A stretch of DNA of 8,210 bases from Rickettsiaceae bacterium (GCA_030731565.1 JANQTT010000009.1:1-8210); one strand, 5' to 3'; positions 1-6,629 are shown, counted from the first letter of the stretch. Notes: a model not told the origin generated them from the letters alone. A program made the numbers and translations.

Positions 1-1
1 A

Positions 2-25
2 CCTAATTCAATGTGGTTTACTATA
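2..25 (-). repeat. Dispersed TATAGTAAA motif, copy A
   Basis: Read on the minus strand this is TATAGTAAA, CCACA, then TTGAATTAGG. The 9-base block and the TTGAATT block are the same as in the other intergenic copies in the window, while the middle five bases differ. It has the same orientation as the copy at 98-123, so the two are direct repeats about 96 bp apart. It lies at the window edge, so whether it belongs to a longer element cannot be seen. Confidence 0.6.
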
Positions 26-98
26 TCGCTAACTCGGTAAGTTTTTGTATATCCAGACTAATCATCGACATCTCCGCTATTGTCCCACTATGCGCATC
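21..98 (-). other. Short coding-like stretch between two repeat copies, unidentified
   Basis: On the minus strand one frame reads RDAHSGTIAEMSMISLDIQK followed by LTELAI and a TAG at 21-23. The frame stays open upstream through repeat copy B and into the 3' end of lon in another phase. There is no good ATG with a ribosome binding site; the internal ATGs would give fewer than 20 residues. The stretch is visibly richer in G+C than the spacers around it. It may be the tail of a decayed or repeat-borne gene. I do not recognise the peptide, and a chance open frame is possible. Confidence 0.3.
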
Positions 99-123
99 CC
101 TAAATTCAATGTAATTTACTATA
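98..123 (-). repeat. Dispersed TATAGTAAA motif, copy B
   Basis: On the minus strand this reads TATAGTAAA, TTACA, TTGAATTTAGGG, matching copy A except in the variable middle and one extra T. It lies about 50 bp past the lon stop codon, in the same orientation as copy A. Confidence 0.65.
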
Positions 124-171
124 ATTTGCAACGTAGCTATAAAGCACAAGTCAAATAAAATAGCTGTAGTA

Positions 172-2520
172 TTATTTTTTCTTAGAGCTGATAGCTTGTT
201 TATCTTTCTTCACTAACGCATTTTCCAAGACTTCTTCAATATTTGAAACTGGTATAACTTTTAGGTTGTCTTTGATATTGTCAGGAATATCTTTCAAATC
301 TTTGATATTGTCTTTTGGAATTAATACGGTTTTAATTCCCCCTCTCTTAGCAGCTAGCATTTTTTCTTTTAAACCACCAATAGGTAATACTTTCCCACGG
401 AGAGTAATTTCACCAGTCATAGCTACATGTCTGCTCACTGGAGTTTTAGTCATGAGAGAAACTAAAGTAGTAAAAATTGCTATACCAGCAGACGGCCCGT
501 CCTTTGGGATAGCTCCTTCTGGAACATGTAAATGAATATCGTGCCCTTTATATTCTTCTTCCTTTAAACCTAGACTTTTTGCTCTAGATAAAAAACAACT
601 GTAAGCAGCTTCTGCTGATTCTTTCATAACTTCGCCAAGCTTTCCTGTTGATTTGATTCCGCCTTTACCAGGAAAAGAAACCGCCTCAATGCTTAGCAAA
701 TCTCCACCAACTTGTGTATAGGCGAGCCCTGTTGTGATACCGATTTGGTCTTTTTCTTCAGCAAGTCCAAAACTATATTTTTTAACTCCTAGATATTCTT
801 CAAGATCTTTGGGTTCAATAATAACGGATTTGATATCTTTATTCTTTAGAATTTTTGTCAATACTTTCCTTGCAAGAGCTCCTATCTCGCGCTCTAGGGA
901 ACGAACTCCAGACTCTTTTGTATAATATCGAATTAGTTCCAAAATTGTATCATCGGTGATTTTTAATTCTGATGGTTTAATGCCATGCATTTTTAGTTGC
1001 TTTGTAACTAAATGCTTTTTAGCAATTTGTAGTTTTTCCTCTTCAATATAACCAGCGATATTTATAATTTCCATTCTATCAATTAAAGCAAGTGGCAAAT
1101 CATATGAATTCGCGGTTGCTATGAATACTATGTCTGACAAATCATATTCAACTTCCAGATAATGGTCCACGAAATGCGAGTTTTGTTCTGGGTCTAAAAC
1201 TTCAAGTAATGCTGATGCTGGGTCGCCTCTAAAATCAGCGCTCATTTTATCTATTTCATCAAGTAGCATTACAGGATTATCAACCTTAGACTTTTTGATT
1301 AAATTAATAATTTTACCTGGCATCGAACCTAGATAGGTTTTTCTGTGACCTCTGATCTCTGCTTCATCGCGTACGCCGCCAAGAGCGAATTTAGCGTACT
1401 TACGTCCCATAGCTTCAGCTATAGATTTTACCAAAGAAGTTTTACCAACACCTGGTGGTCCAATAAGGCAAAGTATAGGACCTTTGATCTTTCTTGATCT
1501 TTTTAAAACCGATAAATATTCAATGATCCTTTCCTTGACCTTTTTCAAGCCATAATGGTCTCTATCTAATATTTCTTCAGTTTTTTTAATATCAATATTA
1601 GCTTTTGCTCTCTTGCCCCAAGGAAGAGATAAAAGAGCTTCGAGATAGTTTCTTACTACAGATGACTCAGCAGACATTGGATTCATCATTTTTAGCTTTT
1701 TAAGTTCGCTCTCTGCCTTTTCTTTGGCTTCTTTTGAAAGTTGAAGCCTTTTTATTTTCCGTTCAAGGTCATAAAAATCAGATTTTCCGTTTCCACCTTC
1801 CATTTCTTGTTGGATAGCTTTCATCTGCTCGTTAAGGTAGAAATCCCTTTGCGTTTTCTCTATTTGCTTCTTTACACGCTCTTGTATACTTTGTTCCGTA
1901 TCAATTTGCATGCTTTCTGCTGTAATAATTTCTGTTAACTGCTCCGCGCGTTTTTGGATATCGACTTGTTCAAGCAGGCTTTGTTTTACCTCGATTTTAG
2001 AGGTTAGGTGCGAAGCTATAATATTTGTAATATAACTAGGGTTTTTTTGTTCGCTTAAGATATTTAGGATTTCTAAATTAATTTTTTTATTATTCCTTGC
2101 ATATTCTTTAAATACCTCCATAGCAGAGCTGGTAGTATCATTGAGCGTATCAAGATCTGCTACCTCTTTATCCGGAACAATTACAAAATCTGAGACAAAC
2201 ATATCTTCACCATTAATGTTTGTAAGCTTTACACGATTGATGGCCTCAACCAGAATTTTTGCATTGTTATTAGGTAATTTTACTGTTTGGATAATCTTAG
2301 CAAGCACACCCACTTTGAATAAATCATTGGCTTTCGGGTCTTCAACATCCTGCTTTTTTTGAGTAGTAATAAGGATATGCTGCCCATCATCAATTTTTTT
2401 TGCAGCAAGTAATGAATTCAATGACTTTTCACGCCCAATAAATATTGGAGCAATAGTACCTGGAAATATAATTACATCTCGTAGAGTCAGTAGCGGCAAA
2501 GTTTTTTTCTGAACAGTCAT
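172..2520 (-). CDS. lon: Lon ATP-dependent serine protease (LonA type)
   Basis: Lon is a cytoplasmic homohexameric AAA+ protease that degrades misfolded proteins and selected regulators. At 782 residues this is normal full length for LonA (E. coli 784). Domains in order: N-terminal substrate-binding domain (about 8-205), a coiled-coil linker (about 205-300), the AAA+ module, and the S16 protease domain (about 590-775). Walker A is GPPGVGKT at 354-361, Walker B VMLLDEID at 417-424, sensor-1 Asn at 471, and a sensor-2-type arginine sits in GVRSLER (about 540). The catalytic Ser-Lys dyad is Ser677 in KDGPSAG and Lys720 in PIGGLKEK, spaced exactly as S679/K722 of E. coli. The ATG is preceded by a weak AGGA about 12 bases upstream. 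The gene is transcribed alone, divergent from the dehydratase gene. All key residues are present, so it should be active. Confidence 0.98.
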   Translation of the reverse strand: MTVQKKTLPLLTLRDVIIFPGTIAPIFIGREKSLNSLLAAKKIDDGQHILITTQKKQDVEDPKANDLFKVGVLAKIIQTVKLPNNNAKILVEAINRVKLTNINGEDMFVSDFVIVPDKEVADLDTLNDTTSSAMEVFKEYARNNKKINLEILNILSEQKNPSYITNIIASHLTSKIEVKQSLLEQVDIQKRAEQLTEIITAESMQIDTEQSIQERVKKQIEKTQRDFYLNEQMKAIQQEMEGGNGKSDFYDLERKIKRLQLSKEAKEKAESELKKLKMMNPMSAESSVVRNYLEALLSLPWGKRAKANIDIKKTEEILDRDHYGLKKVKERIIEYLSVLKRSRKIKGPILCLIGPPGVGKTSLVKSIAEAMGRKYAKFALGGVRDEAEIRGHRKTYLGSMPGKIINLIKKSKVDNPVMLLDEIDKMSADFRGDPASALLEVLDPEQNSHFVDHYLEVEYDLSDIVFIATANSYDLPLALIDRMEIINIAGYIEEEKLQIAKKHLVTKQLKMHGIKPSELKITDDTILELIRYYTKESGVRSLEREIGALARKVLTKILKNKDIKSVIIEPKDLEEYLGVKKYSFGLAEEKDQIGITTGLAYTQVGGDLLSIEAVSFPGKGGIKSTGKLGEVMKESAEAAYSCFLSRAKSLGLKEEEYKGHDIHLHVPEGAIPKDGPSAGIAIFTTLVSLMTKTPVSRHVAMTGEITLRGKVLPIGGLKEKMLAAKRGGIKTVLIPKDNIKDLKDIPDNIKDNLKVIPVSNIEEVLENALVKKDKQAISSKKK

Positions 2521-2565
2521 TACTTTATGGAATCCTATATAAATTTTCTATATATTGTTTTTAGA

Positions 2566-2595
2566 GATATAATACCTTGTTCAAATGATTTCAAG
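2566..2595 (-). promoter_or_regulatory. Probable lon promoter, heat-shock-like
   Basis: On the minus strand CTTGAAA (2589-2595) is followed after 17 bases by TATATC (2566-2571). This fits a sigma-70 promoter (TTGAAA-17-TATATC). It also fits the alphaproteobacterial RpoH pattern CTTG, about 18 bases, CYTATNT, read here as ATTATAT (one mismatch). Lon is a classical heat-shock gene, so an RpoH reading is reasonable. The leader to the ATG would be about 40 bases. Inferred from sequence pattern only. Confidence 0.5.
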
Positions 2596-2608
2596 ACATT
2601 AAGTTCTT

Positions 2609-2671
2609 ATGTTATAGTAAATTAAATTGAATTAGAAGATATCCCTAATTCAATTTAATTTACTATAACAT
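2609..2671. repeat. Perfect 27-bp inverted repeat (paired TATAGTAAA motifs), MITE-like
   Basis: Arms 2609-2635 and 2645-2671 are exact reverse complements around a 9-base loop. Each arm contains the dispersed motif (TATAGTAAA, TTAAA, TTGAATTAG), the two copies facing each other with their TATA ends outward. The whole is about 60 bp. It lies between divergent lon and the dehydratase gene, so it cannot be a terminator for either, and there is no T-run. A TA at each outer end would fit insertion at a TA target, as in IS630/Tc1-mariner-type elements. A miniature non-autonomous element is the simplest reading. It lies within 30 bp of the dehydratase start and may affect that promoter. Confidence 0.75.
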
Positions 2672-2699
2672 TTCTTGCAATAAATTGTATATAACTAAG

Positions 2700-3707
2700 A
2701 TGAATCAGCTTATACAAACTCCAGAGATAGTTGCAAAAGCGTATAGCCGCATTGAATCTTATATACATAAGACACCTTTGCTTCATTCAAATGTCCTTAA
2801 TAAAATGCTAGGCAGTAAAATCTATTTTAAAATGGATGCGGTGCAAAAAACTGGTGCATTTAAAATTCGTGGAGTGTTAAATCATTTAATTGCTTTGAAA
2901 GAAAAAAACCAGCTTCCTAAATCTATAGTGGCATATAGCACGGGTAATCATGCGCTTGCAATGGCTTATGCTGCAAAACTATTTGCAATCAAAGCAAGGG
3001 TTTACTTGCCTAAAAATGTTTCTCCTATTAAAAAGCGCATTGCTGATTATTACGGAGCAGAAGTAATACAGGTAGAAACTAGAGCAGAAGCAGAAGAGGA
3101 AGCTAAAAATGACGGAAAAAAAGGATTCCACTACTTACATCCATCAGATGATGATGAAATAATCGCAGGGGCTGGAACTATGTGCTATGAGGCGCTACTG
3201 AAAATGCTTCAGATGGGCCTTAAGCCTGATGCGATTTTTGGCCCTTGTGGAGGCGGTGGCCTCCTTGCTGGAAGCTATTTAGCCAAAGAATTGCTCTCTC
3301 CGAAGACGGAGCTACATGGAGTGGAGCCAGAACTGGCAAATGACGCGTTCCAATCATTAAATAGTAAAAATATATTTCGCTTTAAAGATTCTCCTGAAAC
3401 AATTGCCGATGGCCTGCGTTCGCTTTCAGTCTCTAGAAGAACCTTAGCTTACTTAAGGAAACTTGATGGTTTCCACTTAGCAGATGAGAAATCCATACGC
3501 TATTGGACTGCATGGCTTATTCAAATGATGAAAGTAACATGCGAACCATCAGCCGCTATCAGTATGTCTGCTGCACATTCTTGGTTAAAAAACAATACAA
3601 AAGAGAAGGTGATATTGATTCTGATCACAGGGGGTAATATTGATCCAGAGTTTTATCAGGAGTTATGCTCTTTTGATGAGTGTCTTGAATATATTCCTTA
3701 TCCATAA
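2700..3707 (+). CDS. PLP-dependent threonine/serine dehydratase-like enzyme (fold type II)
   Basis: This is a member of the threonine dehydratase/serine racemase family, cytosolic PLP enzymes that deaminate threonine or serine, and in some members racemise serine. From ATG 2700 it has 335 residues, a single catalytic domain without an ACT regulatory domain, so it resembles the catabolic or racemase type rather than long biosynthetic IlvA. Seen directly: the PLP-binding lysine in KTGAFKIRG (Lys55), the substrate loop STGNHA (80-85), the phosphate-binding loop GPCGGGG (181-187), and a terminal ITGGNID. GVEPELAND carries Glu209, Ala213 and Asp215 in the same spacing as the divalent-cation site of serine racemase. 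A TTG at 2685 would add five residues. Neither start has a clear ribosome binding site; I prefer the ATG. It stands alone, with palindromes on both sides. Exact substrate is undetermined: threonine dehydratase, serine racemase and EutB-type dehydratases remain possible. Confidence 0.88.
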   Translation: MNQLIQTPEIVAKAYSRIESYIHKTPLLHSNVLNKMLGSKIYFKMDAVQKTGAFKIRGVLNHLIALKEKNQLPKSIVAYSTGNHALAMAYAAKLFAIKARVYLPKNVSPIKKRIADYYGAEVIQVETRAEAEEEAKNDGKKGFHYLHPSDDDEIIAGAGTMCYEALLKMLQMGLKPDAIFGPCGGGGLLAGSYLAKELLSPKTELHGVEPELANDAFQSLNSKNIFRFKDSPETIADGLRSLSVSRRTLAYLRKLDGFHLADEKSIRYWTAWLIQMMKVTCEPSAAISMSAAHSWLKNNTKEKVILILITGGNIDPEFYQELCSFDECLEYIPYP

Positions 3708-3851
3708 TGGGGCTGCCAGTAAGATGGCTATTTTTAGCTATCTCGGCGTCATGTCCGTCCTCGAATCCTCACGTACACGCAGTACGCTGCGGTTCTGCGG
3801 GCGGGCATTCCTAAAGATATCAAAAAATAGCCATCTTACTGGCAGCCCCAT
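3707..3851. repeat. GC-rich palindromic element between convergent genes
   Basis: Arms 3707-3735 and 3823-3851 form a perfect 29-bp inverted repeat beginning TGGGGCTGCCAGTAAGATGG. Pairing continues imperfectly inward (TATCT at 3739-3743 with AGATA at 3815-3819). The core of about 70 bases is much richer in G+C than the neighbours and contains smaller hairpins, such as CGTAC-ACGCA-GTACG at 3772-3786 and the repeated hexamer CTGCGG (3787-3792, 3795-3800). The element touches the last base of the dehydratase stop codon and ends 12 bases before the NlpD-like stop codon, so it fills the convergent gap. There is no T-run after either arm, so it is not a classic intrinsic terminator, though such a hairpin could stop or protect both transcripts. 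Its style resembles the dispersed palindromic repeats of Rickettsiales; that comparison is from memory. Confidence 0.75.
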
Positions 3852-3863
3852 AACTCACGTTTA

Positions 3864-4700
3864 TTAGAACTTAATAAACTTCATAGGGTCTTTTGCGGAT
3901 TTCCCTTCTCTAATGGCAAAGTGCAGTTGAGGTCTATCTATTTTCCCGGTATTTCCAACGTAGCCGATTATGTCACCTTGTTTTACCGCTTTGCCTTTGG
4001 TAATAATTAAATCTTCCATATGGGCATAGGAAATTACTATATTTTGCCCGTCAACTTTTATTATAACTAAATATCCAAAAGTTGCATCATAGTCTGCATA
4101 TATCACCTTCCCACTTGCCGAAGCGATAATCTTTGTACCTTCTTTTGCTGCAATATTAATCCCTTTATTTACGCCATAAGGAGTATTCTCACCGAATTTC
4201 ACTATTACATTTCCGTCAACAGGTTTAATAAAATCAGGAGTTTTAGGTTTTAATACATGTTTTTCTGGCTCTGGTTTTTTATTTTTAATACTGTCTTTTG
4301 GTACTTTGATTTTAATAATTTGAAACTCATCTAGGTAATATGGCGGAAATAATGAATTTAGCTGAGCTATCTCGCCTACTGTTTGTTCATATTTTAAAGC
4401 TATTTCTTCTATGGTTTCACCCACTTGAACTTCATGGTAAATAATTTTATAGTTTTGTTCAATTGGACTTTGAGCTGGAATAACATAATCACTATCATTT
4501 GGCCCGATAATCTCTGATTGCTTTTCTCCAATCATATCTTTAGAAATTACCTCCTCATCATTACTAAGCGTTGGAATAGTCTCAGATGAACTACTTAAGC
4601 TTGAATTTTTATGGTTATAAACTATTGGTGTTGGCTCCTTTTTAAATTGGCATGATGTTAAAATTAATGCCAGAAGGATAAAAAAACTACAGTTTCTCAT
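3864..4700 (-). CDS. NlpD-like lipoprotein with LysM and degenerate LytM (M23) domain
   Basis: Likely a periplasmic, membrane-anchored activator of cell-wall amidases acting in daughter-cell separation. The 278-residue protein begins with a lipoprotein signal: a hydrophobic stretch, then lipobox LTSC with Cys17 as the acylated residue. A low-complexity linker follows, then a LysM peptidoglycan-binding domain (about 86-134), a Lys/Pro-rich linker, and an M23/LytM domain (about 155-278). Zinc ligands of active M23 enzymes are replaced. The first His-x-Gly-x-x-Asp-type site reads NKGIN (Asn178, Asn182), and the HxH site reads QLH with Leu259 before His260; His227 in SYAH is kept. E. coli NlpD and EnvC are likewise degenerate, and NlpD has the same NKGI start, so a regulatory rather than hydrolytic role is inferred. 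It is divergent from the broken rpiB and convergent with the dehydratase. No strong ribosome binding site precedes the ATG. Confidence 0.88.
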   Translation of the reverse strand: MRNCSFFILLALILTSCQFKKEPTPIVYNHKNSSLSSSSETIPTLSNDEEVISKDMIGEKQSEIIGPNDSDYVIPAQSPIEQNYKIIYHEVQVGETIEEIALKYEQTVGEIAQLNSLFPPYYLDEFQIIKIKVPKDSIKNKKPEPEKHVLKPKTPDFIKPVDGNVIVKFGENTPYGVNKGINIAAKEGTKIIASASGKVIYADYDATFGYLVIIKVDGQNIVISYAHMEDLIITKGKAVKQGDIIGYVGNTGKIDRPQLHFAIREGKSAKDPMKFIKF

Positions 4701-4748
4701 TTTGCTTTAATATTTTTATATAAATTCTTTATTGGATAAGTTAACGTG

Positions 4749-4758
4749 ATTATATACT
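4749..4758. promoter_or_regulatory. Overlapping divergent -10 boxes (tentative)
   Basis: In the 94-bp gap between the divergent NlpD-like and rpiB genes, TATACT (4753-4758, plus) and TATAAT (minus strand, 4749-4754) overlap back to back. A TTGGAT at 4732-4737 could be the plus -35 box but is only 15 bases away, and no good -35 box is seen for the minus direction. Weak evidence from pattern alone. Confidence 0.3.
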
Positions 4759-4794
4759 AACTGCCAGAATTTTTTTAGATAATAAAGTTTTTTT

Positions 4795-5229
4795 ATGCAA
4801 AATTATGATTTAGCTATCGCAACAGACCATGCAGGCGTCAAACTAAAAGCAAAAATTATAAAAATTTTACAACATAAAAATTTTAAAGTGCTAGATCTCG
4901 GTACTGAAGGTTATTAAAGTGTATTTTATCCAGATTTTGCCCACAAAGTGTTTGAAGAAATTAGAGAAGAAACGGCTCCAATGGGTATTTTAATATGTGG
5001 TACGGGTATAGGTATGTCAATCGCGGCAAACCGAAGCTCATCGATCAGAGCAGCTCTGTGTACTACTGAATATATGGCAGAGCGTGCCAGAATGCACAAT
5101 GATGCGAATGTTTTAGTATTAGGCAGTAAACTCGTTCCTGATGAGTTATCTTTAAAAATGGTAGAAAAATTTCTAGAAACAAAATTTGAAGGCGGTAGGC
5201 ACTCAAGAAGACTGGCTAAGATTAATTAA
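4795..5229 (+). pseudogene. rpiB: Ribose-5-phosphate isomerase B gene with an in-frame stop
   Basis: RpiB interconverts ribose 5-phosphate and ribulose 5-phosphate in the pentose phosphate pathway. Read through one stop, the frame gives a 144-codon protein of normal RpiB length. The N-terminal 40 codons (MQNYDLAIATDHAGVKLK...) hold the conserved DHAG substrate motif (Asp11, His12). Codon 41 is TAA (4915-4917), directly before SVFYPDFA, where relatives usually have Glu-Ser-Val-x-Tyr-Pro, so a single GAA-to-TAA change would explain it. The rest is intact: CGTGIGMSIAANR with catalytic Cys68, RMHNDANVLVLG, and the GGRHSRR end. A GTG at 4948 could restart a 93-residue piece, but that lacks the DHAG half of the active site. 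No frameshift or deletion is seen, so this is either a very recent loss or a sequence error. Confidence 0.88.
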
Positions 5230-5244
5230 ATTTTAGGAAAAAGT

Positions 5245-5310
5245 ATGTTCCTGTTGCATTTTTTACAAAATTTGATTAAAACGTATATTCATCTAGTTAC
5301 TTGGTGCTAA
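5245..5310 (+). CDS. Possible 21-residue hydrophobic small protein (doubtful)
   Basis: An ATG preceded by AGGA at a good six-base spacing, unusual in this window, opens a 21-codon frame (MFLLHFLQNLIKTYIHLVTW plus Cys, then TAA). It lies 15 bases past the rpiB stop. The peptide is hydrophobic enough for one short membrane segment with a basic residue in the middle. I do not recognise it, and a frame this short can arise by chance. The rest of 5230-5397 shows nothing I can support. Confidence 0.2.
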   Translation: MFLLHFLQNLIKTYIHLVTWC

Positions 5311-5397
5311 GTAATGGTGATTCGACTCTTATGATTAAATAGGGTAGGATACAAATAAAAGTGCGCCAAGCTTAAAAGAAATGAATATATCAGTATA

Positions 5398-5472
5398 GGC
5401 CAGGTAGCAAAGTGGTAATGCCGGGGACTGCAAATCCTCTATTCGCCGGTTCGATTCCGGCCCTGGCCTCCA
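5398..5472 (+). tRNA. tRNA-Cys (anticodon GCA)
   Basis: A complete cloverleaf of 75 bases with encoded CCA. The acceptor GGCCAGG (5398-5404) pairs with CCTGGCC (5462-5468). The anticodon stem GGGGA/TCCTC encloses loop CTGCAAA with anticodon GCA at 5430-5432. The T arm is GCCGG-TTCGATT-CCGGC. The discriminator base is T (5469), the known identity base for cysteine. A T-rich run follows at 5477-5483. Confidence 0.97.
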
Positions 5473-5507
5473 AGATATTTTTTACTGTCTAGCCCACCCT
5501 AAACCAC

Positions 5508-5530
5508 TATAGTAAAAGCAGTTGAATTTA
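5508..5530 (+). repeat. Dispersed TATAGTAAA motif, degenerate copy E
   Basis: Reads TATAGTAAA, AGCAG, TTGAATTTA on the plus strand: both conserved blocks are kept with the same five-base spacing, while the middle differs and the AGG end is lost. It lies between tRNA-Cys and xerD, 25 bases before the xerD start, in the opposite orientation to copies A, B and D. Confidence 0.5.
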
Positions 5531-5555
5531 AATGGCTATATGCTATTGATTACCT

Positions 5556-6476
5556 ATGCAATATATTGAACAATTCATAGAAATGACTGTGGCAGAACGA
5601 GGGATTGCCAAAAATTCTGTACTAAGCTACAAGAGAGATTTATTAGATTTTCAAAATTTTCTTATTAAAAATAAATTATCTGAATTAGAGGCCTCTTCAG
5701 ATGATATAGAGTGCCACATAAAAAATCTGTCAGCAAATAATATAGCGCCTCGTTCGATTAATAGAAAAATTTCAACACTAAAAAGCTATTATAATTTCCT
5801 AATTAGCGAAGGTTACGCAAAGCATAACCCAACGCTAATAGTAGATTTGCCGAAATATTCAAACAAACTGCCAAGCGTTTTATCAATTGAAAAAATAAAA
5901 ATTCTACTTGAATATTGTAATAAAGATAAAACACATGAAGGAATAAGGCTCAGTGCGATGATCCATTTAATCTATGCAAGCGGGCTCAGGGTAAGTGAAC
6001 TTGTTTCATTAAAACTTACTGAAATTACAAGCGGTATCAAAGCTTCTGATATACGCAAAACTTTTTCTGTAAAAGGCAAGGGCGGGAAAGAAAGAATTGT
6101 AGTAATTAATGATAAAACCAAACAGGTTCTTGAAGAATATCTAAAAATTAGAGAAGTTTTTTGTAAAGGTAAGTCAACAAAAGCCCAACAATATTTCTTT
6201 GCAAGCTTGTCTAAAGAGGGGTATATGACAAGGCAAAACTTTGCGCTTCAATTGAAAAAAGCTTCATTAAACTGCGGCCTAGATCCTGATATAATCTCAC
6301 CACATGTCATACGCCATAGTTTTGCTAGCCATTTACTTGAAGGCGGGGCGGACCTTAGAGTGATTCAAGAACTGCTTGGCCATTCTGACATTAGCACAAC
6401 CCAAATATATACCCACGTTCAAACAGAACACTTGAAAAAAACACTTGATCAATTTCATCCGTTAAAAAAAAGATAA
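5556..6476 (+). CDS. xerD: Site-specific tyrosine recombinase XerD
   Basis: XerD works with XerC at the dif site, under FtsK control, to resolve chromosome dimers before division. The 306-residue length is normal (E. coli XerD 298). The N-terminal SAM-like core-binding domain spans about 1-90 and the catalytic domain about 105-295. All active-site residues are visible: Arg145 in ASGLRVSEL, Lys175 in KGKGGKER, His250 and Arg253 in [12 protein letters not shown], His276 in LLGHSDIS, and the nucleophile Tyr285 in IYTHV. The N-terminal AERG...[10 protein letters not shown] pattern and the HPL end favour XerD over XerC. The ATG has no Shine-Dalgarno sequence; it is chosen because the family N-terminus begins there. 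It is a single gene between two tRNAs. Its normal length and housekeeping-type motifs argue against a phage or island integrase. Confidence 0.92.
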   Translation: MQYIEQFIEMTVAERGIAKNSVLSYKRDLLDFQNFLIKNKLSELEASSDDIECHIKNLSANNIAPRSINRKISTLKSYYNFLISEGYAKHNPTLIVDLPKYSNKLPSVLSIEKIKILLEYCNKDKTHEGIRLSAMIHLIYASGLRVSELVSLKLTEITSGIKASDIRKTFSVKGKGGKERIVVINDKTKQVLEEYLKIREVFCKGKSTKAQQYFFASLSKEGYMTRQNFALQLKKASLNCGLDPDIISPHVIRHSFASHLLEGGADLRVIQELLGHSDISTTQIYTHVQTEHLKKTLDQFHPLKKR

Positions 6477-6543
6477 CTATAGGCACCGCCGGCAAAGGTA
6501 GAAAAAACGAGATTTTGGACTTTTTTGAGCGAAAATAAGCTTA

Positions 6544-6629
6544 TGGTACCTCTGGCCGGACTTGAACCGGCACACTCAAAAGAGCAACAGATTTTGAATC
6601 TGTCGTGTCTACCATTCCACCACAGAGGC
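6544..6629 (-). tRNA. tRNA-Leu (anticodon CAA)
   Basis: A class II tRNA of 86 bases with encoded CCA (TGG on plus at 6544-6546). On the minus strand the acceptor GCCTCTG pairs with CAGAGGT including one G-U pair, and the discriminator is A. The anticodon stem ACAGA/TCTGT holds loop TTCAAAA with anticodon CAA (plus 6594-6596). A long variable arm TGCTCTTTTGAGTG and T arm GCCGG-TTCAAGT-CCGGC complete the fold. It reads UUG codons. It is convergent with xerD. No clear terminator is seen in 6477-6543. Confidence 0.96.

Noticed and set aside
135..165. Possible lon terminator (AGCTAT/ATAGCT)
   Set aside because: The stem is only six base pairs with a 19-base loop and no T-run.
266..925. Plus-strand open frames inside lon (also at 1741-1938 and 2141-2362)
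   Set aside because: They lie antisense to a full-length Lon with every catalytic motif, and their translations show no domain or signal; they are shadows.
2609..2671. Intrinsic terminator at the 27-bp palindrome
   Set aside because: It lies upstream of both divergent genes, is AT-rich and lacks a T-run.
3640..3867. Plus-strand open frame across the 3707-3851 palindrome
   Set aside because: It overlaps the end of the dehydratase in another frame and is otherwise made of the palindromic element, so it is not a credible protein.
4948..5229. A separate 93-residue gene starting at GTG 4948
   Set aside because: It is in frame with and completes the RpiB sequence begun at 4795; alone it would lack part of the active site.
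6477..6543. Coding-like segment after xerD (plus-frame GKGRKNEILDFFERK) and an A6/T6 inverted repeat
   Set aside because: The frame has no start codon and is very short, and the A/T stem is too weak to call a terminator; no supported feature in this gap.
5398..6629. tRNA plus tyrosine recombinase as an integrated genomic island
   Set aside because: The recombinase has XerD length and motifs, both flanking tRNAs are intact and in normal form, and I found no duplicated tRNA 3' end as an attachment site in the window.
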